The notes beneath the pieces were generated by a model that did not search any database, was not told where the DNA came from, and saw only the letters and a list, made by a program, of their open reading frames with translations. A stretch of 5,618 nucleotides of DNA, from the NCBI GenBank assembly GCA_016284115.1, contig JAEEOD010000163.1:1-5618 (forward strand). Reading direction: 5' to 3'. The translations under genes were made by a program, and so were the position numbers. This document shows, piece by piece, positions 1 through 5,618 of this stretch; position 1 is the stretch's first letter, and the number at the start of each line of letters is the position of its first letter. The DNA is from Bacteroidaceae bacterium (GTDB lineage Bacteria > Bacteroidota > Bacteroidia > Bacteroidales > Bacteroidaceae).

Positions 1-195
1 GGCCTCTGCCTCTCGGTCTTCATGCCAGAAATTTACGTATGCCTTGGGGTTCCCTTCTCGGAAAATATAGCTCATCTTCCATACCTTGCCTGTAAAGATG
101 ACTTTCACGTCATCATCATGACTGCATCCGCTCATCAGAGGCAGGGATAGCAGGGCGAGCATCAGTACACTTATATATATAAAGTATTTTTTCAT
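1..195 (-). CDS. small lipoprotein, N-terminal 65 residues only (runs off the window)
   Basis: This open frame begins with ATG at 195 and stays open to the window edge, so only the first 65 codons are visible. Residues 1-24 form a lipoprotein signal: a lysine-containing start (MKKYF), a hydrophobic stretch, then a lipobox LMSGC with the lipidated cysteine at residue 24. The residues after it are SHDDD; acidic residues just after the cysteine are typical of Bacteroidota lipoproteins exported to the cell surface, so surface exposure is possible but inferred. The rest includes a segment reading TGKVWKMSYIF, in the style of small lipocalin-like Bacteroides lipoproteins; DUF4847 comes to mind from memory, unconfirmed. 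The start overlaps the stop of the M3 peptidase gene as ATGA, which implies one transcript and probable translational coupling. Function is unknown, and a partner role for the peptidase is only suggested by position. Confidence 0.85.
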   Translation of the reverse strand, partial: MKKYFIYISVLMLALLSLPLMSGCSHDDDVKVIFTGKVWKMSYIFREGNPKAYVNFWHEDREAEA

Positions 196-2237
196 TGTTT
201 GATACCATTTCGGGTTAATAATGCGTCGATTGTAGGCTCCTGTCCCCTGAAACGTTTGTAAAGTGCCATTGGGTGTTCGGTGCCTCCTTTCGACAAGATA
301 TTTTCTCTAAACGAGGTAGCGGTGGCCACATCGAAGATACCATGCTCCTTGAACATTGCAAATGCATCAGCATCCAGTACCTCCGCCCATTTATAGCTGT
401 AGTATCCGGCAGCATAGCCTCCTGCAAAGATGTGCGAGAACTGTACGCTCATGCAAGTACCATCCACCTGAGGCAATACTTGCGCTTTCTCCCAGGCCTT
501 TCGTTCGTAGGTTTCCACATCGACGTCAAATGCTTCTTTGCGAGTGTACCATGCCATATCCAGCAGACCAAAGCTTACTTGACGCAGACAAGCATAAGCT
601 ACGTTGAAGTTCTGGGCGTCAATGATGCTCTGCACCAGTTCGTCGGGTAACAGTTCATCGGTTTTATAATGACGGGCAAAGGTATGCAGGAATTCTTTCT
701 CCACCGCATAGTTCTCCATGAATTGCGAAGGCAACTCCACAAAGTCCCAGAACACATTTGTGCCACTCAGGCTCTCGTAGGCAGTGTTGGCAAAGATGCC
801 GTGCAAACTATGACCAAACTCGTGCAGGAAAGTGTTTACCTCGCTGTGCGTCAGCAAAGCAGGCTTGTCCTTGGTGGGTTTGGTAAAGTTCATCACCAAT
901 GAGATATGCGGTCTGCTGTTCTCACCCGTCTTTTTGTCTATCCACTGGTCCTTGTAGGAAGTCATCCACGCACCGCCTTGCTTTCCCTCGCGAGGGTGAA
1001 AGTCGGTGTAGAGTACCGCCAGATAGGTGCCGTCCTTGTCGTACACCTCATAAGCATTTACATCTGGATGATATACCGGAATATCCTTGTTTTCTTTGAA
1101 AGAGATGCCATACAGGCGAGTTGCCAAGCCAAATACCCCTTGTTTCACCTTACTCAGTTCGAAGTAAGGACGCAGCTTTTCGTTGTCCAAGTTGAACTTG
1201 CGCTCTTTCAGCTTGTGAGAGTAATACCCCAAGTCCCAAGGCATCAGGATGAAATCATCACCTTCAAGTTCGCGAGCCAAAGCCTGTACCTCCTCTATTT
1301 CTTGGTGAGCCGTTGGAGTATAGGCATCCAGCAAGTCGTTCAGCAACTTATACACATGCGTCTGGTCTTGCGCCATACGCCTCTCCAACGCATAGTCGGC
1401 ATAAGTCTCGTAACCCAACAGTTGTGCCACCTGCATCCGCAAGTTCACCAACTGCTTCACCACCTCCACATTATTCTGAGCGTTGTCATGTGTGCATCGT
1501 GTATTGTATGCCAAATAGAGCTCTTTACGTAGCTCACGTTTGTCGGCATACATCATGAAAGGTGAGAACGACGGACTGTGCAAGGTGAAAATCCATCCAT
1601 CCAGTCCTTTTTCCTCTGCTGCTTCTTTAGCCGCTTCCACCGCACTTGCAGGTAGTCCTTTCAGATCGTTTTCATCCTTCAGATGCAGCTGATAGTCGTT
1701 GGTTTCCTTCAACAAATTATTGCTGAACTGCAACGACAGCAGACTCAGTTGCTTGGTCAGTTCACGGAAAGTAGCCTTCTGCTCATCATTCAGGTTCGCA
1801 CCATTACGGGTAAAACCAATGTATATATCCTCCAACAGCTTCTGCTGCTCACCGTTCAAGGATTCGTTGCCTCTGTTGTCATACACCTGTTTGATACGAG
1901 CAAATAATTGTTCGTTCAGACAAATGTCGTTCTCGTGCTCGCTCAATACAGGCATCAGTTTGTTGGCAAGGTCTTGCAACTCGTCACAAGTGTTGGCACT
2001 CAACTGGTTGGCAAACACAGTAGTAGTACGGTGCAACATCTTGCCCGACGACTCATAAGGCTCTATGGTGTTGGCAAAGGTGGGTGCTTCAGGGTTGTTG
2101 ATGATGGCTTCTATCTCAGCCTTTTGCTGAGCCATACCCTCCACGATAGCTGGCTCGTAATGCTCCAGTTTTATCTGGTCGAAGGGTACAGTACCATGAG
2201 GCGTATTATATGTACCAAAGAATGGATTCATTATCAT
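192..2237 (-). CDS. dcp: M3 family zinc oligopeptidase, peptidyl-dipeptidase Dcp-like
   Basis: This 681-residue protein is a thermolysin-type M3 metallopeptidase that should cleave short peptides, by analogy with Dcp releasing C-terminal dipeptides. The zinc site is complete: HEFGH at residues 472-476 gives two histidine ligands and the catalytic glutamate E473, and E501 in VELPSQF is the expected third ligand, 29 residues after the first histidine as in the family. The C-terminal substrate-binding segment HIFAGGYAAGYYSYKW (602-617) is present. The length matches Escherichia coli Dcp and OpdA (about 680). The N-terminus (MNPFF, then FDQI, HYEPA) and the region KFNLDNEKLRPYFEL resemble Dcp from memory, while the tail (YKRFRGQEPTIDALL, NGIK) resembles oligopeptidase A, so the exact specificity is uncertain. 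There is no signal peptide, so a cytoplasmic location is expected. ATG at 2231 (MNPFF) is an equally good start. A -7 element lies about 18-25 bases upstream, and the next gene overlaps the stop. Confidence 0.95.
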   Translation of the reverse strand: MIMNPFFGTYNTPHGTVPFDQIKLEHYEPAIVEGMAQQKAEIEAIINNPEAPTFANTIEPYESSGKMLHRTTTVFANQLSANTCDELQDLANKLMPVLSEHENDICLNEQLFARIKQVYDNRGNESLNGEQQKLLEDIYIGFTRNGANLNDEQKATFRELTKQLSLLSLQFSNNLLKETNDYQLHLKDENDLKGLPASAVEAAKEAAEEKGLDGWIFTLHSPSFSPFMMYADKRELRKELYLAYNTRCTHDNAQNNVEVVKQLVNLRMQVAQLLGYETYADYALERRMAQDQTHVYKLLNDLLDAYTPTAHQEIEEVQALARELEGDDFILMPWDLGYYSHKLKERKFNLDNEKLRPYFELSKVKQGVFGLATRLYGISFKENKDIPVYHPDVNAYEVYDKDGTYLAVLYTDFHPREGKQGGAWMTSYKDQWIDKKTGENSRPHISLVMNFTKPTKDKPALLTHSEVNTFLHEFGHSLHGIFANTAYESLSGTNVFWDFVELPSQFMENYAVEKEFLHTFARHYKTDELLPDELVQSIIDAQNFNVAYACLRQVSFGLLDMAWYTRKEAFDVDVETYERKAWEKAQVLPQVDGTCMSVQFSHIFAGGYAAGYYSYKWAEVLDADAFAMFKEHGIFDVATATSFRENILSKGGTEHPMALYKRFRGQEPTIDALLTRNGIKQ

Positions 2238-2253
2238 TTGCTTTATTTAGGGC

Positions 2254-2275
2254 GCAAAATTAATTATAATTTTGC
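2254..2275. repeat. perfect 9+9 inverted repeat in the porin-peptidase gap
   Basis: The arms GCAAAATTA (2254-2262) and TAATTTTGC (2267-2275) are exact reverse complements around a 4-base centre. On the minus strand the repeat lies about 40 bases past the porin stop and overlaps the presumed -7 element of the peptidase gene. It could be an operator, or an A/T-rich hairpin at the end of the porin transcript. Nothing resembling a run of T follows it on the minus strand, which argues against an ordinary intrinsic terminator. Confidence 0.6.
2255..2262 (-). promoter_or_regulatory. candidate -7 element for the M3 peptidase gene
   Basis: Reading the minus strand, TAATTTTG matches the Bacteroides -7 consensus TAnnTTTG exactly and ends 17 bases before the peptidase ATG, implying a leader of roughly 10-15 bases. 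I find no TTTG at the expected -33 distance, so the promoter may be weak or need an activator. The element is one arm of a perfect inverted repeat described separately. Confidence 0.5.
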
Positions 2276-2313
2276 TAACTCATGGCATACGAAGTCGTAA
2301 ATAATATTAATAA

Positions 2314-3609
2314 TCACCACTTAGTAGTGAAAATTCTCGGCGTGATGTTCAATGATACCCATCCCCAACGCAAACTGCTGTCGTTGGCAGCTCGCTTCAG
2401 TTTCTCCATCGTCTTTGTGCCCGTCATATAAGAGAAACCCAGAGACAACTCCACGTCTTTAATGATTTGATAAGACCCCTCCACCTCTATTTCATGTCCA
2501 AGACTTCTGTCCAGATCCTTCAATTTGACAGCTGTCGCAAAATAGTGATAACTGGTACTGATTTTCAAGTTCTTCAGCGGTTTTATATGAACACCGATTT
2601 GGGCGTTTTGCAAACCAGGAGTAAAACCGTTAACATAGGTGGTGAGATAGAAGAAATCCATAGCTCCATAGAACTTATGATGTGAGCCATATACAGGGTT
2701 GAAACCTCTTATCACATCGTGCTTTATCAGTCCTATGGTACCATTTGGCGGGATGTTGAAATACTTGTCACCGCTCATGTAATCATACCCGGCATCGAAG
2801 CCAATGACAGGAGAGGGGTCAAAGGTGCCTTTCACGCTTGCCATCCAGGCTCTCAGTTTGCCACCATGTTCCTCGCGTCCCGTCTGACGGTAGTACGAAC
2901 CCTCCAAGCTCCATTTCTTAGGACTGAATTTAAGATAACCGCCCCACACTTGTTGCCATTCGGTATGTGGGTTCTGATCTTTAAAGCCTCCTTGCATACC
3001 GATGTTCATGAGCAGCAGTGAAGCGCCCAGCGGGAAATTGGGAACATCATAGTGGTACCAAGCTGTGATCATGCTCTTATAGGGCATTGAACCATTTTCG
3101 TAAAAGCTGGTACCTTGATCAGCGTTATTGCCATTTTGGTTGTAAGCAAAGATGGCATGCAACTTGTGCCCATGACCCTCATAGCCCATCTTCAGTACAT
3201 CGTGCGAAACACCCGCCATCGCCCAGTCGTTCGGACCAATGATGCGTTCATCGTCATACGACAACACTTGGCGGCCCACCTGCATGAAGAGTCCGATTTT
3301 GGAATTCAACTTCGCCCAAGCTTCATAGACATTGACGCTTCCTTTGCCTTCCTGGCCCCAAATACCAGTATGCTGGATATTCAGTTTGGCCTGTAAATAA
3401 GGACGCTCATAACCCAATACCAGTCGGGAGCGCCCCAACAGGAAACTCGACCTGTCGTTACCTCCTTCTTCTTTCGGCAAGCCGCCCTTGCGTATCTCAC
3501 CATGAGTCAACAACTGTATGTCGGCAGTTACCAAGTTCTCCTTCTCTGTATCCTGAGCAGCTAAACCTACGGGTACTGCCAATAAAAGGGCTAATAGTAT
3601 CCTTTTCAT
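2314..3609 (-). CDS. outer-membrane beta-barrel porin, alginate-export family type
   Basis: The 431-residue product begins MKRILLALLLAVPVGLAA, a signal peptide with probable cleavage after residue 18, before QDTE. The mature part is built of short alternating polar/aromatic strands separated by Gly/Asn/Asp-rich turns and ends in an aromatic residue (TTKW), as expected for an outer-membrane barrel. Residues 112-129, GRQVLSYDDERIIGPNDW, match the conserved block I associate with alginate-export-type porins (a GRQ..L.YGD.R..G..DW pattern), so passive passage of small, probably anionic or sugar-like solutes is the likely role; the substrate is not shown. The frame can be extended to a TTG at 3618, but ATG at 3609 gives a proper signal peptide and is preferred. 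The gene is divergent from the fucosidase gene and shares its control region. The peptidase gene follows 76 bases downstream on the same strand and has its own -7 element. Confidence 0.85.
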   Translation of the reverse strand: MKRILLALLLAVPVGLAAQDTEKENLVTADIQLLTHGEIRKGGLPKEEGGNDRSSFLLGRSRLVLGYERPYLQAKLNIQHTGIWGQEGKGSVNVYEAWAKLNSKIGLFMQVGRQVLSYDDERIIGPNDWAMAGVSHDVLKMGYEGHGHKLHAIFAYNQNGNNADQGTSFYENGSMPYKSMITAWYHYDVPNFPLGASLLLMNIGMQGGFKDQNPHTEWQQVWGGYLKFSPKKWSLEGSYYRQTGREEHGGKLRAWMASVKGTFDPSPVIGFDAGYDYMSGDKYFNIPPNGTIGLIKHDVIRGFNPVYGSHHKFYGAMDFFYLTTYVNGFTPGLQNAQIGVHIKPLKNLKISTSYHYFATAVKLKDLDRSLGHEIEVEGSYQIIKDVELSLGFSYMTGTKTMEKLKRAANDSSLRWGWVSLNITPRIFTTKW

Positions 3610-3634
3610 AACATTCAACTTTACAATAATTAGT

Positions 3635-3668
3635 CAAAGGTAAGCCTTTTCTATCATATTAGCAACAA
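3635..3668 (-). promoter_or_regulatory. promoter of the porin gene
   Basis: On the minus strand TACCTTTG (3642 to 3635) matches the Bacteroides -7 consensus TAnnTTTG. About 20 bases upstream lies TTGTTGC (3668 to 3662), whose GTTG is one base off the -33 element TTTG. The predicted transcription start is near 3628, giving a leader of about 20 bases before ATG at 3609. Confidence 0.6.
3636..3649. promoter_or_regulatory. short inverted repeat over the porin -7 element
   Basis: AAAGG (3636-3640) and CCTTT (3645-3649) are exact inverted arms around 4 bases and cover the porin -7 element. A repressor bound here could block the porin. The arms are only 5 bases and could be chance. Confidence 0.25.
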
Positions 3669-3679
3669 GAATGATTCTT
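3667..3679. promoter_or_regulatory. candidate shared operator between porin and fucosidase genes
   Basis: AAGAAT-G-ATTCTT is a perfect 6+6 inverted repeat with a one-base centre. It adjoins the porin -33 element (3662-3668) and ends 6 bases before the fucosidase -7 element (3686), so one bound protein could affect both divergent promoters. No regulator gene is in the window to match with it. Confidence 0.35.
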
Positions 3680-3685
3680 TTTTCC

Positions 3686-3693
3686 TATATTTG
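3686..3693 (+). promoter_or_regulatory. candidate -7 element for the fucosidase gene
   Basis: TATATTTG matches TAnnTTTG and lies 22 bases before ATG at 3716, implying a start of transcription near 3700 and a very short leader. No TTTG is found at the -33 distance; that position is occupied by CAAC and the palindrome at 3667-3679, which would suit activator dependence. Confidence 0.5.
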
Positions 3694-3715
3694 TAGGCAA
3701 TAACTGATTATTAGC

Positions 3716-5155
3716 ATGATAATGATGAAAAACACTTTGATATTCTGTGCCGTTATGGCCCTCGTTTCGTGTGCCGACAACACCCCGGCTCCAGCTCCCG
3801 TTTATCCCATTCCTGCCCCCAAGCAAGTAGCTTGGCAGCAGATGGAGACCTACGCCTTTATCCACTTTGGCTTGAACACCTTTAACGATATGGAGTGGGG
3901 GTATGGAGACACCAACCCCAAGACCTTCAATCCCACCCGTTTAGATGCCAAGCAATGGGCACGCACCTTCAAGGAAGCTGGCATGAAGGGTGTGATTATC
4001 ACCGCCAAACATCATGATGGCTTCTGCCTGTGGCCCACAGAACTGACTGACTATAACATTACCTATTCATCCTACAAGGGCGACGTGGTAGGCGAACTGG
4101 CAGCTGCTTGTCGTGAGTACGGCTTGAAGTTCGGTGTCTATCTCTCTCCGTGGGACAGAAACAGAGCCGACTATGGTACTCCGTCTTATGTGGAGTATTA
4201 CCACGCCCAGCTGCGAGATTTGATGACACGCTACGGAGACATCTTCGAGGTGTGGTTTGATGGTGCCAACGGAGGCGATGGCTATTATGGCGGTGCTAAG
4301 GAACGACGCAACATCGACCGCAGAACCTATTACAATTTCCCCCAAGCTTGGGCGATGGTGGAAGAACTGCAACCCAACGCTATCTGCTTTTCCGACGGAG
4401 GACCAGGTTGCCGATGGGTAGGCAATGAGTCAGGACATGTAGGCACCACCAACTGGTCGTTCCTGCGTTCAGCAGAAGTTTATCCAGGTTATCCCAATGG
4501 AGACGAACTGTTCATAGGTCATGCCGATGGTGATGCATGGATTCCAGCCGAATGCGATGTCTCTATTCGCCCGGGTTGGTTCTACCACGAAAGTGAGGAT
4601 GACAAGGTGAAGACTGCTGATGATTTGACGGAAATCTATTACCAGAGCGTAGGGCATAATGGCAATATGCTGCTCAATTTCCCCGTCAATAAAGAAGGAC
4701 TGATTTCAAAGACTGACTCTATCAATGCAGTGACTTTCCATCAACGCATTGCACAAGAGTTGGGCAACAACCTGCTGTTGGGTGCCAAAGTGGAAGCTTC
4801 CGACATTCGAGGTAAACGCTTTGCTCCAGCCCTTGCCAATGATGCTAATTTCGAGAGTTATTGGGCAACGCCAGATGGCGTAAACAATGGTTCGCTGACA
4901 TTCACCTTCCCTCAGCCCCAATCTGTTACCCGCCTCCTGTTGCAGGAATACATCCCCTTGGGACAACGAGTCAAGAGTTTCAATGTGGAATACCTGTACG
5001 AAGGCAACTGGCAACCTTTGGCATTGGACGAGGAAACCACCACCATCGGCTATAAGCGTATCCTGCGTTTCCCAAAGATAACGGCCGAAGCCCTGAGGAT
5101 AAACTTCACCGATGCCCGAGGTCCTCTCTGCATCAGCGAAGTGGCTGCTTACTGA
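3716..5155 (+). CDS. GH29 alpha-L-fucosidase lipoprotein with C-terminal discoidin-like domain
   Basis: This 479-residue enzyme should remove alpha-L-fucose from glycans by a retaining mechanism. A short lipoprotein signal ends in LVSC (lipidated C19), followed by a Pro/Ala-rich linker, so it acts outside the cytoplasm, anchored in a membrane. The catalytic domain spans about residues 35-345, with IHFG (49-52), KHHDGF (98-103) and YLSPWD (142-147). D182 in EVWFDGANG is the expected nucleophile. E238 in RWVGNESG is the probable acid/base, as in the GH29-B subfamily, whose members prefer alpha-1,3/1,4 linkages of Lewis type; the block WIPAECDVSIRPGWFYH (275-291) also fits that subfamily. Residues about 350-479 form an F5/8 type C (discoidin/CBM32-like) beta-sandwich, and the protein ends right after it. 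ATG codons at 3722 and 3725 are alternative starts. It is divergent from the porin gene and converges on the next gene with a 7-base overlap. No SusC/SusD genes adjoin it here. Confidence 0.93.
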   Translation: MIMMKNTLIFCAVMALVSCADNTPAPAPVYPIPAPKQVAWQQMETYAFIHFGLNTFNDMEWGYGDTNPKTFNPTRLDAKQWARTFKEAGMKGVIITAKHHDGFCLWPTELTDYNITYSSYKGDVVGELAAACREYGLKFGVYLSPWDRNRADYGTPSYVEYYHAQLRDLMTRYGDIFEVWFDGANGGDGYYGGAKERRNIDRRTYYNFPQAWAMVEELQPNAICFSDGGPGCRWVGNESGHVGTTNWSFLRSAEVYPGYPNGDELFIGHADGDAWIPAECDVSIRPGWFYHESEDDKVKTADDLTEIYYQSVGHNGNMLLNFPVNKEGLISKTDSINAVTFHQRIAQELGNNLLLGAKVEASDIRGKRFAPALANDANFESYWATPDGVNNGSLTFTFPQPQSVTRLLLQEYIPLGQRVKSFNVEYLYEGNWQPLALDEETTTIGYKRILRFPKITAEALRINFTDARGPLCISEVAAY

Positions 5156-5454
5156 TCTATTACCTCGATATAGAAGCTGAACGGACGGAACCCGTCGTTG
5201 CAACTAATCATGGCACTCATGGGGTTTTGCATCCATCCGTCGAAGAAATTGCCCTTGCCTTTGGCCAACGATTCCACAAACTCCTTCATGGATGACCAGG
5301 CAGATGGACACATCCCCTCGGGACATTGTCCGTCGATGGATACCCATTGCTGTCCCACCTTCACCTCGCACGTATGTTCGATGGGGTTCTCATATTGCTT
5401 CATCAGGTCGGGATAGACCGTTTGCCGTATAGCTGTAATTCTAACTTTATTCAT
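5149..5454 (-). CDS. TIGR04076-like small cysteine-containing protein
   Basis: The 101-residue product has no signal peptide or membrane segment and is probably cytoplasmic. Its layout fits the uncharacterised TIGR04076 family: an N-terminal strand MNKVRITAIRQ, a YPDL segment (14-17), then a central CPEGMCPSAW (44-53), a helix ending in LAKG, and a C-terminal strand NDGFRPFSFYIEVID. Cysteines are at 29, 44, 49 and 85; the pair C44/C49 in the conserved block could bind a metal or be redox active, but no function is established. The frame can be extended to a TTG at 5481, but ATG at 5454 begins where the family begins and is preceded by a -7 element at 5471-5478 that would lie inside the longer frame. 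Its stop overlaps the tail of the fucosidase gene on the other strand by 7 bases. Confidence 0.82.
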   Translation of the reverse strand: MNKVRITAIRQTVYPDLMKQYENPIEHTCEVKVGQQWVSIDGQCPEGMCPSAWSSMKEFVESLAKGKGNFFDGWMQNPMSAMISCNDGFRPFSFYIEVIDQ

Positions 5455-5470
5455 CTTTGTTATTTTGTGG

Positions 5471-5478
5471 CAAAAATA
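5471..5478 (-). promoter_or_regulatory. candidate -7 element for the TIGR04076-like gene
   Basis: On the minus strand TATTTTTG matches TAnnTTTG and ends 16 bases before ATG at 5454. No good -33 match is seen at the usual distance, although the upstream 40 bases are strongly A/T-rich. It supports choosing the ATG at 5454 over the upstream TTG. Confidence 0.45.
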
Positions 5479-5540
5479 CAAATAAATTAAGAATAATGGT
5501 TATATTTAGATAAGATAGGTTGCGTTTCAACATAAAAAAT

Positions 5541-5563
5541 ATACAGTTTATTTTGTTCTGTAT
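5541..5563. promoter_or_regulatory. inverted repeat flanking the -33 element of the rightward promoter
   Basis: ATACAG (5541-5546) and CTGTAT (5558-5563) are exact inverted arms separated by 11 bases that contain the -33 TTTG. The placement fits an operator at which a dimeric repressor would cover the -33 region. A smaller pair, TTGCA (5569-5573) and TGCAA (5581-5585), brackets the -7 element. Confidence 0.35.
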
Positions 5564-5582
5564 TCAACTTGCATTATCTTTG
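5552..5582 (+). promoter_or_regulatory. strong Bacteroides-type promoter for a gene right of the window
   Basis: TTTG (5552-5555), a 19-base spacer and TATCTTTG (5575-5582) match the Bacteroides primary sigma factor consensus (TTTG at -33, TAnnTTTG at -7). Transcription should start near 5590. The visible leader, about 28 bases to the window end, is A/T-rich and has no start codon in it, so the gene begins beyond 5618. The region is divergent from the TIGR04076-like gene. Confidence 0.7.
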
Positions 5583-5618
5583 CAACACTAAAGTCATACA
5601 ATTTTAATTTTTACGAAG

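Noticed and set aside
906..1532. 208-codon open frame on the plus strand
   Set aside because: It lies wholly antisense to the M3 peptidase gene, whose protein is clearly real. Its translation is rich in Leu, Val, His and Gln with no recognisable domain, as expected for a shadow frame.
2288..2299. TACGA-AG-TCGTA palindrome after the porin stop as a terminator
   Set aside because: The stem is 5 base pairs with a 2-base centre, too tight for a stable RNA loop, and no T tract follows.
3610..3618. Upstream TTG start for the porin gene
   Set aside because: It adds only three residues ahead of a normal signal peptide, and TTG is rarer than the ATG at 3609.
5180..5199. Hairpin after the fucosidase stop as an intrinsic terminator
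   Set aside because: GACGG-AAC-CCGTC with three more pairs past a one-base bulge can fold, but no run of T follows and the bases encode the conserved C-terminus of the opposite gene.
4706..5203. 165-codon open frame on the minus strand within the fucosidase gene
   Set aside because: It is antisense to the conserved discoidin-like domain and has no recognisable motif or promoter; the plus-strand fucosidase explains this DNA.
5455..5481. Upstream TTG start for the TIGR04076-like gene
   Set aside because: The nine added residues do not belong to the family pattern, and the -7 element at 5471-5478 falls inside that stretch.
5519..5531. GTTG-N5-CAAC inverted repeat
   Set aside because: Four-base arms are expected by chance, and the site lies away from the promoter elements.
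1..5618. Mobile elements, CRISPR arrays, tRNA or rRNA genes, phage genes
   Set aside because: I saw no transposase or integrase coding, no regularly spaced direct repeats, no terminal inverted repeats with target duplications, and no RNA-gene signatures.

Overview
The window looks like chromosomal DNA of a gut Bacteroidales bacterium (Bacteroides, Phocaeicola or a close relative). Four things point there: -7 elements of the form TAnnTTTG upstream of genes, no clear Shine-Dalgarno sequences, short Bacteroidota-type lipoprotein signals, and protein content (GH29 fucosidase lipoprotein, alginate-export-type porin, TIGR04076-like protein). I cannot name a species. Most of the window is coding; the largest gene-free stretch is about 160 bases at the right end.

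Left part (1 to about 3670), reading leftwards on the minus strand: a gene for an outer-membrane beta-barrel of the alginate-export type (2314-3609); then, after a 76-base gap holding a perfect 9+9 inverted repeat and a -7 element, a zinc oligopeptidase of family M3 resembling peptidyl-dipeptidase Dcp (192-2237); then, overlapping its stop codon as ATGA, the first 65 codons of a small lipoprotein cut off by the window edge. The peptidase and lipoprotein are very likely co-transcribed; the barrel may be a separate transcript.

Middle (about 3610-5155): a divergent intergenic region of roughly 105 bases separates the barrel gene from a plus-strand GH29 alpha-L-fucosidase lipoprotein with a C-terminal discoidin-like domain. 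The region contains facing promoter elements and two short inverted repeats, so joint regulation is plausible. The fucosidase would act outside the cytoplasm on fucosylated glycans, and the barrel could let small products across the outer membrane; this pairing is an inference. No SusC/SusD pair, sulfatase or regulator gene lies in the window, so it is not a standard polysaccharide utilization locus as seen here.

Right part (5149-5618): a 101-residue cysteine-containing protein of the TIGR04076 type on the minus strand converges on the fucosidase with a 7-base tail overlap. The last bases hold a near-ideal Bacteroides housekeeping promoter (TTTG, 19 bases, TATCTTTG) pointing right into a gene outside the window, with a 6+6 inverted repeat around its -33 element.

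I see no mobile element, CRISPR array, RNA gene or clearly novel system. The most interesting signals are regulatory: the inverted repeats at three of the four promoter regions, and the isolated fucosidase/porin pair.
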